A DNA stretch of 64,000 bases. Origin: Alphaproteobacteria bacterium. Its GTDB lineage: Bacteria; Pseudomonadota; Alphaproteobacteria; Sphingomonadales; Sphingomonadaceae. Within the stretch, counting starts at the first letter, position 1; each line of letters opens with the position of its first letter. Below are positions 54,615-63,079 of this stretch, piece by piece. Made by a program: the position numbers and the translations under genes. The notes under the pieces were generated by a model. That model was not told the origin of the DNA, ran no database searches, and saw only the letters and a list, made by a program, of their open reading frames with translations. The stretch spans positions 62,001 to 126,000 of the forward strand of contig JAFANP010000033.1 of NCBI GenBank assembly GCA_019232625.1. The letters are read 5' to 3'.

Positions 54615-55523
54615 ATGATGCTGGACATGGGCGATCTCGTCGTCTTCACCAAGGTCGTCGAGACCGAGAGCCTCACCAAGGCCGGACACGCCCTCGGCCT
54701 CCCCAAGTCGACGATCAGCCGGCGCCTCTCCCGGCTCGAGAACCATCTCGGCGCCCAGCTTCTCTACCGCACCACCCGCGCCGTCACCGTCACCCAGGAC
54801 GGCGCCCTCTTCTTCGAATATTGCCTCCGCTCGATCGGCGTTCTGCGCGACGGCGAGCGCGCCCTTCAGAGCCAGCAGCGCAGCCCGCAGGGCCTGGTGC
54901 GGATCGCCATCCCCTACGTCCTCGGCCAGAGCCTGATCGGCCCGCTGCTCGCCGGCTTCCTCAAGGTCTATCCCGACGTGAGGCTGGTCAGCGTGCTCAC
55001 CGACGATGCCGCCAACCTCCTGCGCGAGGGCTTCGACGTCGCCTTGGCGGTAGGGCCCCTGCCGGATTCCGAGCTCGTCGCGGTGAAGCTCGGCGCGACC
55101 GAATGCGGTGTGTTCGGCGCGCCCGGCTATTTCGAGCGCAAGGGCGTGCCGCAGAGCCATGTCGAGCTGCCCCGCTTCGATCTCCTCGCCACCGGCGGCA
55201 CCGACCGGCGGCACAGGTGGCGGCTGCACAACGGCAGCCAGGAGGTGACGGTCGAGTTCATGCCCAAGCTGGTCTGCAACGATCTTATCCTCCTCCACGA
55301 CGCGGTCGTCTCCGACCTCGGGATCGCCAGCCTCCCCGCCTTCCTTTGCAAGTCCGACCTTGCCGAAGGCCGCCTCGTCGAGGTGCTGCCGGGGTGGCAG
55401 ACGCCGGACCTCAGCTTCTACGCCTTGTTCGCGGACCCGCGCGGCGTTCCGGTACGGGTCAGGTCGCTGATCGACTATCTGGTCGAGCACTTGCGGCCGA
55501 TCCTCTCCTGGGAGATCCACTGA
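54615..55523 (+). CDS. LysR-family transcriptional regulator
   Basis: 302 residues from ATG 54615 (GGGGAGG six bases upstream; a second ATG follows directly). Winged HTH at residues about 5-63: GDLVVFTKVVETESLTKAG, LPKSTISRRLSRLENHLGA, RTTRAVTVTQDG. Then the two-lobed effector domain with GLVRIAIPYVLGQSLI and GIASLPAFLCKSDLAEGRL. Divergent from the TonB receptor and upstream of the glycerate kinase operon, with similar T-N11-A dyads in both control regions, so it is the likely regulator of both arms. Effector unknown. Confidence 0.92.
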   Translation: MMLDMGDLVVFTKVVETESLTKAGHALGLPKSTISRRLSRLENHLGAQLLYRTTRAVTVTQDGALFFEYCLRSIGVLRDGERALQSQQRSPQGLVRIAIPYVLGQSLIGPLLAGFLKVYPDVRLVSVLTDDAANLLREGFDVALAVGPLPDSELVAVKLGATECGVFGAPGYFERKGVPQSHVELPRFDLLATGGTDRRHRWRLHNGSQEVTVEFMPKLVCNDLILLHDAVVSDLGIASLPAFLCKSDLAEGRLVEVLPGWQTPDLSFYALFADPRGVPVRVRSLIDYLVEHLRPILSWEIH

Positions 55524-55550
55524 GTTGCACCGCGCGCAACAGATTGTTCC
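55523..55550. promoter_or_regulatory. LysR-type site B upstream of the glycerate kinase operon
   Basis: GTTGCACCGCGCGCAAC (55524-55540) begins immediately after the lysR stop codon and continues AGATTGTTCC. It is a near copy of site A and lies 90 bases before the kinase ATG. Confidence 0.65.
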
Positions 55551-55640
55551 GCGGACAAACCCTTTCCTTCGCCGCGCCGACCCGTCAGCCTTGGAGCGCG
55601 GACCAGCACGGCCCAAGCCGCCGCGAGGCCGCGGGAGGGG

Positions 55641-56975
55641 ATGATCGCGACCTTTTCAGCCGGGAACGAGGCGGAAGCAGCGCCGCTGCCGGGAGGCCGC
55701 GCGGCGCTGCTCGAGCTTTTCCAGGAGGCGCTTCGGGCGGTGGCGCCGGAGGCGGTGATGCCGCGCGTCCTCCCCCGCTCCCACGGCCGCGTCGTCGTCG
55801 TGTCGGTCGGCAAGGCGGCGGCCGAGATGATGCGCGTCGCACAGTCCCGCAGCGCAGCGCCCCTCTCGGGCCTGGTTGTCACCCGCTACGACCACATCCC
55901 CGCAGGCTTCGTCGCACCGCCCGGCGTCACGGTGATCGAGGCGGGCCACCCCTATCCGGACGAGAACAGCGTCCGGGCCGCCCGCCTGGCGCTCGAGCTC
56001 GGGCAGGGGCTCGAGGCGGCCGACCACCTCCTGGTGCTCCTCTCCGGCGGCGGCTCCGCTCTCCTCTCGGCGCCGGCGCCCGGCGTCGGCCTGGCCGACA
56101 AGCAGGCGGTCACGCGCCTGCTGCTCGCCTCGGGAGCGACGATCGCGGAGATCAACTGCGTCCGCAAGCATCTCTCGGCGGTGAAGGGAGGCCGCCTGGC
56201 GGTGGCCGCCGGCCCCGCCCGGGTCACCACCTGGATCATCTCGGACGTGCCCGGCGACGACCCCTCCTTCGTCTCGTCCGGCCCGACCGTCGCCGACCAC
56301 ACCACCCTGGAGATGGCGCGCGAGATCATCGCCAAATACCGGATCGATCCGCCGCCCAGCGTCGTCGCCGCGCTCCGGGATCCGGCGAACGAGACCCCGC
56401 CCGCCGACAGCCTCGGCCTCGCCGGGGGGGAGGCGGTGGTCATCGCCCGCGCCCGCGACGCGCTTGCCGCGGCGGCGCGCCTCGCCGCGGAGCGGGGCTA
56501 TGCCGTCACCGACCTTGGCGATCAGCTCCAGGCGGAAGCCCGCTATCTCGGCGCCAGCCACGCCGCCCTCGCCCGGCGCCTCGCCGCCGACGGTCAGCGC
56601 CGCGCCATCGTCTCGGGCGGCGAGACCACCGTCTCCGTCGTCAACCCGAAGGGCCGCGGCGGCCGCAACCTCGAATATCTGCTCGGCCTCGCGATCGCGC
56701 TCAACGGCGCGCCGGGCATCGCGGCGCTGGCGGCCGACACGGACGGCATCGACGGCACGGAGAATGCGGCGGGCGCGGTCGTCGTCTCCGACACGCTCGC
56801 CCGCGCGCGCAAGCTCGGCCTCGACCCCGCCGAGCACCTCGCAGCGAACAACGCCTACACCTTCTTCGAGCGGCTCGGCGACCTCGTCGTCACCGGGCCG
56901 ACCTTCACAAACGTCAACGATTTCCGCGCCATTCTGATCAACGGGGAGGAAGGAAGCCGGGATGTCGACGATTGA
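55641..56975 (+). CDS. Glycerate 2-kinase (MOFRL family)
   Basis: Phosphorylates D-glycerate to 2-phosphoglycerate. 444 residues, the usual length. DUF4147 domain: VVVVSVGKAAAEMMRVAQ, EAGHPYPDENSVRAAR, LVLLSGGGSALLSAPAPG, CVRKHLSAVKGGRLA, SDVPGDDPSFVSSGPTVAD. C-terminal MOFRL domain: VSGGETTVSVVNPKGRGGRN (about 328-347) and ADTDGIDGTENAAGA. Start ATG 55641 after GGGAGGGG. It heads the plus-strand operon behind site B, and would salvage glycerate released by the nearby GH63-like hydrolase (inference). Known names for this class are gckA, garK2 or ttuD; none assigned. Confidence 0.93.
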   Translation: MIATFSAGNEAEAAPLPGGRAALLELFQEALRAVAPEAVMPRVLPRSHGRVVVVSVGKAAAEMMRVAQSRSAAPLSGLVVTRYDHIPAGFVAPPGVTVIEAGHPYPDENSVRAARLALELGQGLEAADHLLVLLSGGGSALLSAPAPGVGLADKQAVTRLLLASGATIAEINCVRKHLSAVKGGRLAVAAGPARVTTWIISDVPGDDPSFVSSGPTVADHTTLEMAREIIAKYRIDPPPSVVAALRDPANETPPADSLGLAGGEAVVIARARDALAAAARLAAERGYAVTDLGDQLQAEARYLGASHAALARRLAADGQRRAIVSGGETTVSVVNPKGRGGRNLEYLLGLAIALNGAPGIAALAADTDGIDGTENAAGAVVVSDTLARARKLGLDPAEHLAANNAYTFFERLGDLVVTGPTFTNVNDFRAILINGEEGSRDVDD

Positions 56976-58215
56976 CCGCCGCGCCGCGGCCGGCGCGGGC
57001 TATCCCTGGCTGCTCATCGCCCTGCTCTGGGCGGTCGCCTTCCTCAACGCCGCGGACCGCAGCATCCTCATCGCCGTCATGCCGACGCTGAGGACCCAGT
57101 TCGGCCTCACCGACACCCAGCTCGGACTGCTCAACTCGGTCTTCTTCTGGATCTACGCCGTCACCGCCTTCCTCGCCGGGCGCCTCGGCGACAGCGCCCG
57201 GCGGACGAGGGTCATCCTCTACGGCCTCGTCTTCTGGAGCGTCTGCACCGGCCTCACCTCGCTGGCCTCGGGGCTCGCCATGCTGCTCGCCTTCCGCGGC
57301 ACCGTGGCCTTCGGCGAGGCCTTCTATTATCCGACGGCGACGGCCTTGATCAGCGACTGGCACAAACCGGCGATGCGCAGCCGGGCACTCTCGCTCCACC
57401 AGACGGCGGTCTTCGCCGGGGCGGGCGTGGGGTCGGTCGTCGCCGGCCGTATGGCCGACCGGTTGGGCTGGCACGCGCCCTTCCTGATCTTCGGCGGCCT
57501 CGGCCTCGTCTACGCCGTCTTCCTGATCCGCTTCCTTCGCGACGCGCCGATCGCGCATACCGCGGCCGAGCGCGATGCGCCCCGCGATCCCCTCGGCATC
57601 GTCTTCCGCATCAAGCCCGCCCTCATGCTGTGCGTCATCTTCTTCCTCGGCACCGGCGCCTCGACCGGCGTCACCGTCTGGGCGCCCACCTACGTGCACG
57701 ACAAGATGGGCCTGGACCTCGCCGGCTCGGCGCTCTGGGGCTCTGCGACGATCAACCTCGCCGGGTTCCTGTCGGTGCCGCTCGGCGGCCTCCTCGCCGA
57801 CACGCTTGCGAGGCGGACTCCGATCGGCCGCTTCTACACCCTGATGATCGGCCTCGGCTCCGCCGGCCTGCTTCTGCTCCCGCTCCTGTGGGCCGGGACG
57901 GCGGCACAGGTCGGCGCGGTGCTCCTCGCCACCAGCATCGGCAAGGGCCTCTTCGACGGCTGCATCTACGCCTCGATGCACGACGTCATGCCGCCGCACG
58001 CCCGCGCCACCGCGGTCGGGATGATGACCATGCTGGGCTTCGTCGGCGCCGGGCTGACCCCGATCATCGTGCCCAGGATCGCCCAGAGCTACGGCATGGC
58101 CGGCGGGATGACCTCGGTCGCCGGCCTCTACTTCCTCGCCGTCGCCATCCTGTTCCTGATGCGCGGCCCGACCCGGCGCGCGGTGCTGGCGAACAGCCGC
58201 CCGGCCGAGGCATGA
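56962..58215 (+). CDS. MFS transporter (ACS-like)
   Basis: Twelve-helix permease, 417 residues, inner membrane. Motifs FLNAADRSILIAVMPTLRTQ, AGRLGDSARRTRVIL, FRGTVAFGEAFYYPTATAL and GLFDGCIYASMHDVMP. Good ribosome binding site (GGAGGAAGGAAG) within the end of the kinase gene, which it overlaps by 14 bases. Probable importer of the sugar acid or glycoside that enters through the TonB receptor. Confidence 0.9.
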   Translation: MSTIDRRAAAGAGYPWLLIALLWAVAFLNAADRSILIAVMPTLRTQFGLTDTQLGLLNSVFFWIYAVTAFLAGRLGDSARRTRVILYGLVFWSVCTGLTSLASGLAMLLAFRGTVAFGEAFYYPTATALISDWHKPAMRSRALSLHQTAVFAGAGVGSVVAGRMADRLGWHAPFLIFGGLGLVYAVFLIRFLRDAPIAHTAAERDAPRDPLGIVFRIKPALMLCVIFFLGTGASTGVTVWAPTYVHDKMGLDLAGSALWGSATINLAGFLSVPLGGLLADTLARRTPIGRFYTLMIGLGSAGLLLLPLLWAGTAAQVGAVLLATSIGKGLFDGCIYASMHDVMPPHARATAVGMMTMLGFVGAGLTPIIVPRIAQSYGMAGGMTSVAGLYFLAVAILFLMRGPTRRAVLANSRPAEA

Positions 58216-59258
58216 GCGAGCCCGCCGCCCTCGTCCTCCTGGAGCCGCGCAGGCTCGCCTTCGAGCCGATCGAGACGCCCGCGCCCGGCGAGGGGGAGGT
58301 CCTGATCCGCACGCTACACTCCGGGATCAGCGCCGGCACCGAACTCACCCAATATCGCGGCACCAGCCCCTTCATGCACCGGCAGTGGGACGAGGCCCGG
58401 CGGCTGTTCGTCGAGGCGGGGGCGCCGAGCTGGCCCTATCCCGTCCGCAACCTCGGCTACGAGGAGGTGGGCGAGATCGTCGAGGCCGGCCGGGGCGTCC
58501 GGGATCTGCGGCCCGGACAGCGGGTCTACGGCACCTGGAATCACCGCACCCACCATCTCGCCACGGCGGACTATGCGCGCGAGCGCCTCCTTCCCGAGGG
58601 CGCGGATCCGCGCATCGGCCTCTTCTCCCATATCGGCGCCGTGGCGCTGAACGGGGTCCACGACGCTCAGCTGAGGATCGGCGACACCGTCGCCGTCTTC
58701 GGCCTCGGCGTGCCGGGCCAGATCGTCGCCCAGGCCGCCCGCCGCTCCGGCGCGAAGGTCATCGCCGTCGATCCCGATCCGGAGCGCCGCGACCTGGCGC
58801 TGCGCCTCGGCGCGCACACCGCGCTGGCGCCGGGCGCGGGCGGCGCGGCGGAGGCGATCAAGGCGGAGACGGGAGGGCGCGGCGCCGATGCCTGCATCGA
58901 GGTCTCCGGCGCTCCGGCCGCGCTTTCCGACGCGATCCGGGCCGTGGCCTATTCCGCCCGCGTCGTCGCGATGGGCTTCTTCCAGGGGGAGGTGCCGGGC
59001 CTCCGCCTGGGCGAGGAATATCACCACAACCGAGTCCAGCTCGTCTGCTCGCAAATCTCGGGCGTCGCGCCGGAGGCGAGCTACCGCTGGTCGAAGCCGC
59101 GGCTCTGGCGGACCGCCGTCGCGCTTCAGCACGAAGGCCTGCTCGATCTCCTCCCCCTCATCACCCATGCCGCCCCCTTCGCCGAGGCGCCGGCGCTGTT
59201 CGCCCGGCTCGACTCCGGCGAGCCTGGGATGATGCAGGCGATGCTGGATTTCGAATGA
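58212..59258 (+). CDS. Medium-chain (zinc-type) dehydrogenase lacking the catalytic cysteine
   Basis: 348-residue MDR-superfamily oxidoreductase. The N-terminal GroES-like domain reads LHSGISAGTELTQYRG, where the usual zinc-binding Cys is replaced by Ser, as in a known subgroup of sugar-modifying dehydrogenases. GYEEVGEIVEAG replaces the canonical GHE motif. The Rossmann domain has VAVFGLGVPGQIVAQAARR and VIAVDPDPERRDLAL, suggesting NAD preference (Asp). ATG overlaps the MFS stop (ATGA). Together with the following Gfo/Idh protein it may oxidise or epimerise the sugar moiety; reaction unknown. Confidence 0.86.
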   Translation: MSEPAALVLLEPRRLAFEPIETPAPGEGEVLIRTLHSGISAGTELTQYRGTSPFMHRQWDEARRLFVEAGAPSWPYPVRNLGYEEVGEIVEAGRGVRDLRPGQRVYGTWNHRTHHLATADYARERLLPEGADPRIGLFSHIGAVALNGVHDAQLRIGDTVAVFGLGVPGQIVAQAARRSGAKVIAVDPDPERRDLALRLGAHTALAPGAGGAAEAIKAETGGRGADACIEVSGAPAALSDAIRAVAYSARVVAMGFFQGEVPGLRLGEEYHHNRVQLVCSQISGVAPEASYRWSKPRLWRTAVALQHEGLLDLLPLITHAAPFAEAPALFARLDSGEPGMMQAMLDFE

Positions 59259-60238
59259 GCCGGCTGCGCGTCGGCCTGCTCGGCTGCGGCGGGATAGCGG
59301 CGCGCCACGCCGGCGCAGTCGCCGCGCTCGCGGACGAGATGGCGCTCGTCGCCTGCTGCGGGCGCGACCCCGCCCGGACCGGGCGTTTCGCCGCCGAGCA
59401 TGGCTGCGCCGCCTTCACCGACGTCGACCGGATGATCGACGCGGGCCTGGACCTGATGGTGGCGGCGCTGCCGCCCTTCGCGGGGCGCGCCGAGATCGCG
59501 CGGGCCGCCGCCCGCGGCGTCCATCTGCTGGTCGAGAAGCCGATCGCCCTCGACGAGGAGACCGCCCGCCGTCTCGTCGCCTCGGTCGAGGCCTCGGGAG
59601 TCGTCGCCGCGGTCGGCTTCATGTACCGCTTCGGAGACGCGGTCCGCCGCTGGCAGGCCAGCGACGGCGGCCGGGTCGGCCTCTTCGCCGGAAGCTACCA
59701 TTGCAACGCCCTCCATGCCCCCTGGTGGCGGGAGCGGGAGAAATCGGGCGGGCAGATGGTCGAGCAGCTGATCCACCTCGTCGACCTCGTCCGCCTCTTC
59801 ATGGGGGAGCCCAGCCGGGTCTACGCGCGGGCCGCCAACCTCTTCCACGGCGACGTCCCCGGCTATGACGCGGAGGACGTGGCGGCGATCGTCTTCGGCT
59901 GGGAGGACGGGCGCATCGCCGCGCTCAACGCCGGCAACATCGCAATCCCGGGCCGGTGGGACAAGCAATGGTCGCTCTACGCGGAGCGGATGACCGGCCA
60001 TTTTTCCGACTGGAACCATGCGGTGCTGACCCCCACCGCGCCGCCCTCCACCGAGGAGAGGATCGCCGGCGGAACCGACCCTTTCGTCGCCCAGCTCGCC
60101 GACGTCGCCGCCGCGATCCGTGAGCGGCGGTCGCCGACGGTGCCGCTGCGCGAAGGGCTGCTCAGCCTCGCCCTCGCACTCGCCGCCCGGCGCTCGGCGG
60201 ACGAGGGGCGCGAGCTGAGGCTGGGCGATGGCGATTGA
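59255..60238 (+). CDS. Gfo/Idh/MocA-family oxidoreductase
   Basis: 327 residues. N-terminal Rossmann fold VGLLGCGGIAARHAGAV, the family EKP motif in LLVEKPIALDEETARRL with the catalytic lysine, and the C-terminal domain GGQMVEQLIHLVDLVRLFM where the histidine after EQLIH is the expected proton relay. ATG overlaps the preceding stop (ATGA). NAD(P)-dependent sugar or inositol dehydrogenase; substrate not predictable. Confidence 0.9.
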   Translation: MSRLRVGLLGCGGIAARHAGAVAALADEMALVACCGRDPARTGRFAAEHGCAAFTDVDRMIDAGLDLMVAALPPFAGRAEIARAAARGVHLLVEKPIALDEETARRLVASVEASGVVAAVGFMYRFGDAVRRWQASDGGRVGLFAGSYHCNALHAPWWREREKSGGQMVEQLIHLVDLVRLFMGEPSRVYARAANLFHGDVPGYDAEDVAAIVFGWEDGRIAALNAGNIAIPGRWDKQWSLYAERMTGHFSDWNHAVLTPTAPPSTEERIAGGTDPFVAQLADVAAAIRERRSPTVPLREGLLSLALALAARRSADEGRELRLGDGD

Positions 60239-61994
60239 GTTCGAGCCCGACGGCGCCTTCGTCTGGCGGGGGATCCGGCTTTCGGAGATAGCCGTCCTCG
60301 TCGACGGGCAGCCCTCTCCCGCCGCCAACGTCGCCGGCTCGCTCGCGATACGCGAGGAAGGCGACTCGCTCCGCCTGATCCTCCAGCTTCCGGACGAAGG
60401 GCCGCGGCAGAGCCTCGGCCTTCGCTTCGGGCGGGTCGAGGGGGTCCGCGCCTATCTGCGCAACGGCTATCAGAGCTGGGACGGCAGCTATTTCGTGCCG
60501 GCCGGCACGCAGGCCGCCGGGGACGAGCCGCGCGGCAAGTCGCCGACGGTGGGACATGCGATGACGGCGTTGCTGCCGGCCGAGGGGCAAGGCGCCTTGC
60601 TGCTCGGATTCGCCCGCCACGACCGCTTCCAGAGCCGGTTCCGCTTCGGCGGCGACGCGGCGGCGATGAGCGTCGACGTCGAGACCCTCCTGGACGGGGC
60701 GGACCGGGGGATCGCGATGGAGCCGCTTCTCCTCATCGCCGGAGACGAGGTGGAGGAGGTCTTGCGCGCCTGGTCTCGGCACGTCGCCGCCCAGAGCCCC
60801 CTGCCGCCCCGAACCCCGCCGCGCCGGATCACCGGCTGGTGCTCCTGGTACAGCCTCTACGCCGCCATCGACGAGCCGGTCATCCTCGAGCATCTGGCCG
60901 CCGCCGCCGACTTCCGCGACCGCCGTCAGGTGCCTCTGGACGTGTTCCAGATCGACGACGGCTTCACCCCCGAAATGGGCGACTGGCTCGAGGTCAAGCC
61001 GCAATTCCCGCGCGGCATGAAGCCGCTGCTCGACGACGTCGCCGCGGCGGGCTTCACCCCGGGCCTATGGATCGCCCCCTTCATGGTCGGCAACCGCAGC
61101 CGGCTCTTCGCCGAGCATCCGGACTGGGTGGTCCGCCGCCGCGACAATGGCGAGCCGCTCGCCCACATGACCTTCTACGGCGAGTTTCGCTGGCACAAGA
61201 GAAGCGAGGAATATTACATCCTCGACGTCACCAATCCCTGGGCGGAAACCTGGCTGCGCCACGTCTTTCGCACCTGGCGGCACGATTGGGGCTGCCGCTA
61301 TTTCAAGACGGACTTCATGCTGTTCGGCAGCGAGTACGGACCCGACGAAGCGGTCTGGCACCGCCCCGGCCTGTCGCGCATCGCCATCTGGACCTACATG
61401 GCCGCCCTCATCCGAGAGGAGATAGGCGAGGATGCGCTCTGGCTCGGCTGCGGCTGCCCGCTCTGGGCGTCGGTCGGCTATGTGGACGCCGTCCGGATCG
61501 GCCGCGACATCGGCGTCAGCTGGGAAGGCGATCAATCGGCGGAGAGCCTGCTGCGGGACCAGCTCACCCGCAACCATGCCTCCGGCATCCTGTGGCAGGC
61601 CGATCCCGACTGCGTGCTGCTGCGCGAGCGCTTCCACCACCTCGACGACGAGCAGGTCCGCTCGCTGGCGCTGTTCGCCGGCCTTGCCGGCGGGGTGCTG
61701 ATGACGAGCGACCGGCTCGATGCCCTGCCGCCCGGGCGGGAGGCCCTGTTCGCCGCTCTGTTGCGCGAGGGCCGGCTGAGCGCGAGCTTCCCCGAGCTCG
61801 GCCGCGATACCCTGCCGATCGTCCAGAGGGTGCGCCGCGAGGATGGGACGTCGCTGGTCAACCTCTTCAACCCCACGGCGCAGCCCGTCGAGGCCGGCCC
61901 CGGCGGCGCCTTGGCCCCCTTCGCCTCGAGACTGCTCGTCGACGACCCCGCCGACCCTCTTCGCCCGTGGGCGTCGGGGACGTCTCGAGCCTAA
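60228..61994 (+). CDS. GH36-like alpha-galactosidase family hydrolase
   Basis: 588 residues, cytoplasmic. N-terminal beta-sandwich (LRNGYQSWDGSYFV), then the clan GH-D barrel: TGWCSWYSLYAAIDE, LDVFQIDDGFTPEMGDWLE, GLWIAPFMVGNRSRL, nucleophile D362 in YFKTDFML, acid/base D427 in VRIGRDIGVSWEG, and NHASGILWQADPDCVLLRE. All catalytic residues are present. Overlaps the Gfo/Idh gene by 11 bases and ends the plus-strand operon. It suggests that the substrate carries an alpha-galactosyl-type or related linkage. Sequence does not exclude other clan-D specificities. Confidence 0.87.
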   Translation: MAIEFEPDGAFVWRGIRLSEIAVLVDGQPSPAANVAGSLAIREEGDSLRLILQLPDEGPRQSLGLRFGRVEGVRAYLRNGYQSWDGSYFVPAGTQAAGDEPRGKSPTVGHAMTALLPAEGQGALLLGFARHDRFQSRFRFGGDAAAMSVDVETLLDGADRGIAMEPLLLIAGDEVEEVLRAWSRHVAAQSPLPPRTPPRRITGWCSWYSLYAAIDEPVILEHLAAAADFRDRRQVPLDVFQIDDGFTPEMGDWLEVKPQFPRGMKPLLDDVAAAGFTPGLWIAPFMVGNRSRLFAEHPDWVVRRRDNGEPLAHMTFYGEFRWHKRSEEYYILDVTNPWAETWLRHVFRTWRHDWGCRYFKTDFMLFGSEYGPDEAVWHRPGLSRIAIWTYMAALIREEIGEDALWLGCGCPLWASVGYVDAVRIGRDIGVSWEGDQSAESLLRDQLTRNHASGILWQADPDCVLLRERFHHLDDEQVRSLALFAGLAGGVLMTSDRLDALPPGREALFAALLREGRLSASFPELGRDTLPIVQRVRREDGTSLVNLFNPTAQPVEAGPGGALAPFASRLLVDDPADPLRPWASGTSRA

Positions 61995-62695
61995 TCGATC
62001 TCGAGCCACTGCTCGAAGAAGCCGCCATAGCCGCGCGCCGTGTCGATGAAGTGGATCTCGTAGATCCAGGACCGGGCGTTGCCGCTGCCGTCGGGATCGG
62101 CGAGACGCTTCGCGTTGTCCGCGTGGAGATAATTCTCGGCCAGCTCGCCCTGCACCCGCTCGTGGGGGAAGTTGCCGATCAGGTGCCCCGCGTGCCAATT
62201 GCCATATTCGTAGCCGTAGGCGCGGGCGGAGCGGAGCGCGAAGGCATGCATGTCGGCGCCGGTGACGCTCTCCCGGTTCTCCAGGAAGAAGTCGCGACCC
62301 GCATGCCAGGCCGCTTCGACGGCATCGCGCATCCTGATCCTGTGGGGGTCGTCGCCGATCACGTAGGTACGCCCGATATCGGCCTCCCACTCCTCGAAGA
62401 TCGGGCCGAGGTCGAGGAAGAGGATGTCGTCCGCCGCGATGCGCAGGTCGTCGGGCCGTCCCCCATAGGTGAGGAGCGTGTTGGGCCCGGCGCGGACGAT
62501 GCGTTTGTGCCAGTGCTTGAATGCACCGAACATGTCGCGCCCGACGCCCTGGATCTCGCGGCTGAGCTCCAGCTCCGAGACGCCGGGCCTGATCAGGCCC
62601 GCCGCCTCGACCGCGCCGAGAAGCTTCGTCGCGTTTTCATGGGCCGCGGCCAGCCTCCGATGCCGATCCGGCACGTCGCGGTAGACATGGACCAT
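61991..62695 (-). CDS. M24-family metallopeptidase (catalytic domain only)
   Basis: 234 residues of pita-bread fold without the N-terminal creatinase domain of longer members. The five metal ligands are visible as D95 (LFLDLGP), D106 (EADIGRT), H168 (NWHAGH), E213 (IYEIHF) and E228 (FFEQW). Likely a methionine/Xaa-Pro aminopeptidase-like or creatinase-fold hydrolase; substrate unknown. Convergent with the GH36-like gene (4-base overlap) and 5 bases downstream of the ferredoxin gene. Confidence 0.87.
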   Translation of the reverse strand: MVHVYRDVPDRHRRLAAAHENATKLLGAVEAAGLIRPGVSELELSREIQGVGRDMFGAFKHWHKRIVRAGPNTLLTYGGRPDDLRIAADDILFLDLGPIFEEWEADIGRTYVIGDDPHRIRMRDAVEAAWHAGRDFFLENRESVTGADMHAFALRSARAYGYEYGNWHAGHLIGNFPHERVQGELAENYLHADNAKRLADPDGSGNARSWIYEIHFIDTARGYGGFFEQWLEID

Positions 62696-62700
62696 TGCGG

Positions 62701-63024
62701 CTAGACCGGATCCTCCTGGGCGATCGTCACCCGCAGGCCGTCAAATTGCGGGCCGTATTCGATCTGGCACGACAGGCGGCTGTTGGCGGCGCGATGGTCG
62801 CACGTGTCGAGCAGGTCGTCCTCGTCGGCGCCCATCGGCGGAAGGGCCTCCAGCCACTCGGCGTCGACATGGACGTGGCAGGTCGCGCAGCTGCACGAAC
62901 CTCCGCACAGCGCGAGCAGCTCGTCGAAGCCGGCGCCGCGAATATTCTCCATGACGCTCCAGCCCTCCTTGCCGGTGATGGTGGTTTCCGAGCCGTCGCG
63001 GGAGACAATGATCAGCTTCGCCAT
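62701..63024 (-). CDS. [2Fe-2S] ferredoxin, adrenodoxin type
   Basis: 107 residues. Cluster cysteines C40-x5-C46-x2-C49-x36-C86, the adrenodoxin/putidaredoxin pattern (ALCGGSCSCATCHVHV, SRLSCQIEY); C44 and C75 are extra. Electron carrier to a P450, Rieske oxygenase or similar; no partner is in the window. Same strand as the M24 gene, and perhaps co-transcribed. Confidence 0.94.
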   Translation of the reverse strand: MAKLIIVSRDGSETTITGKEGWSVMENIRGAGFDELLALCGGSCSCATCHVHVDAEWLEALPPMGADEDDLLDTCDHRAANSRLSCQIEYGPQFDGLRVTIAQEDPV

Positions 63025-63079
63025 GCGCCGGGCCTATGCAGTGGGGATATGAAAGACAAGGGACTGCGATCGCGCCGTC

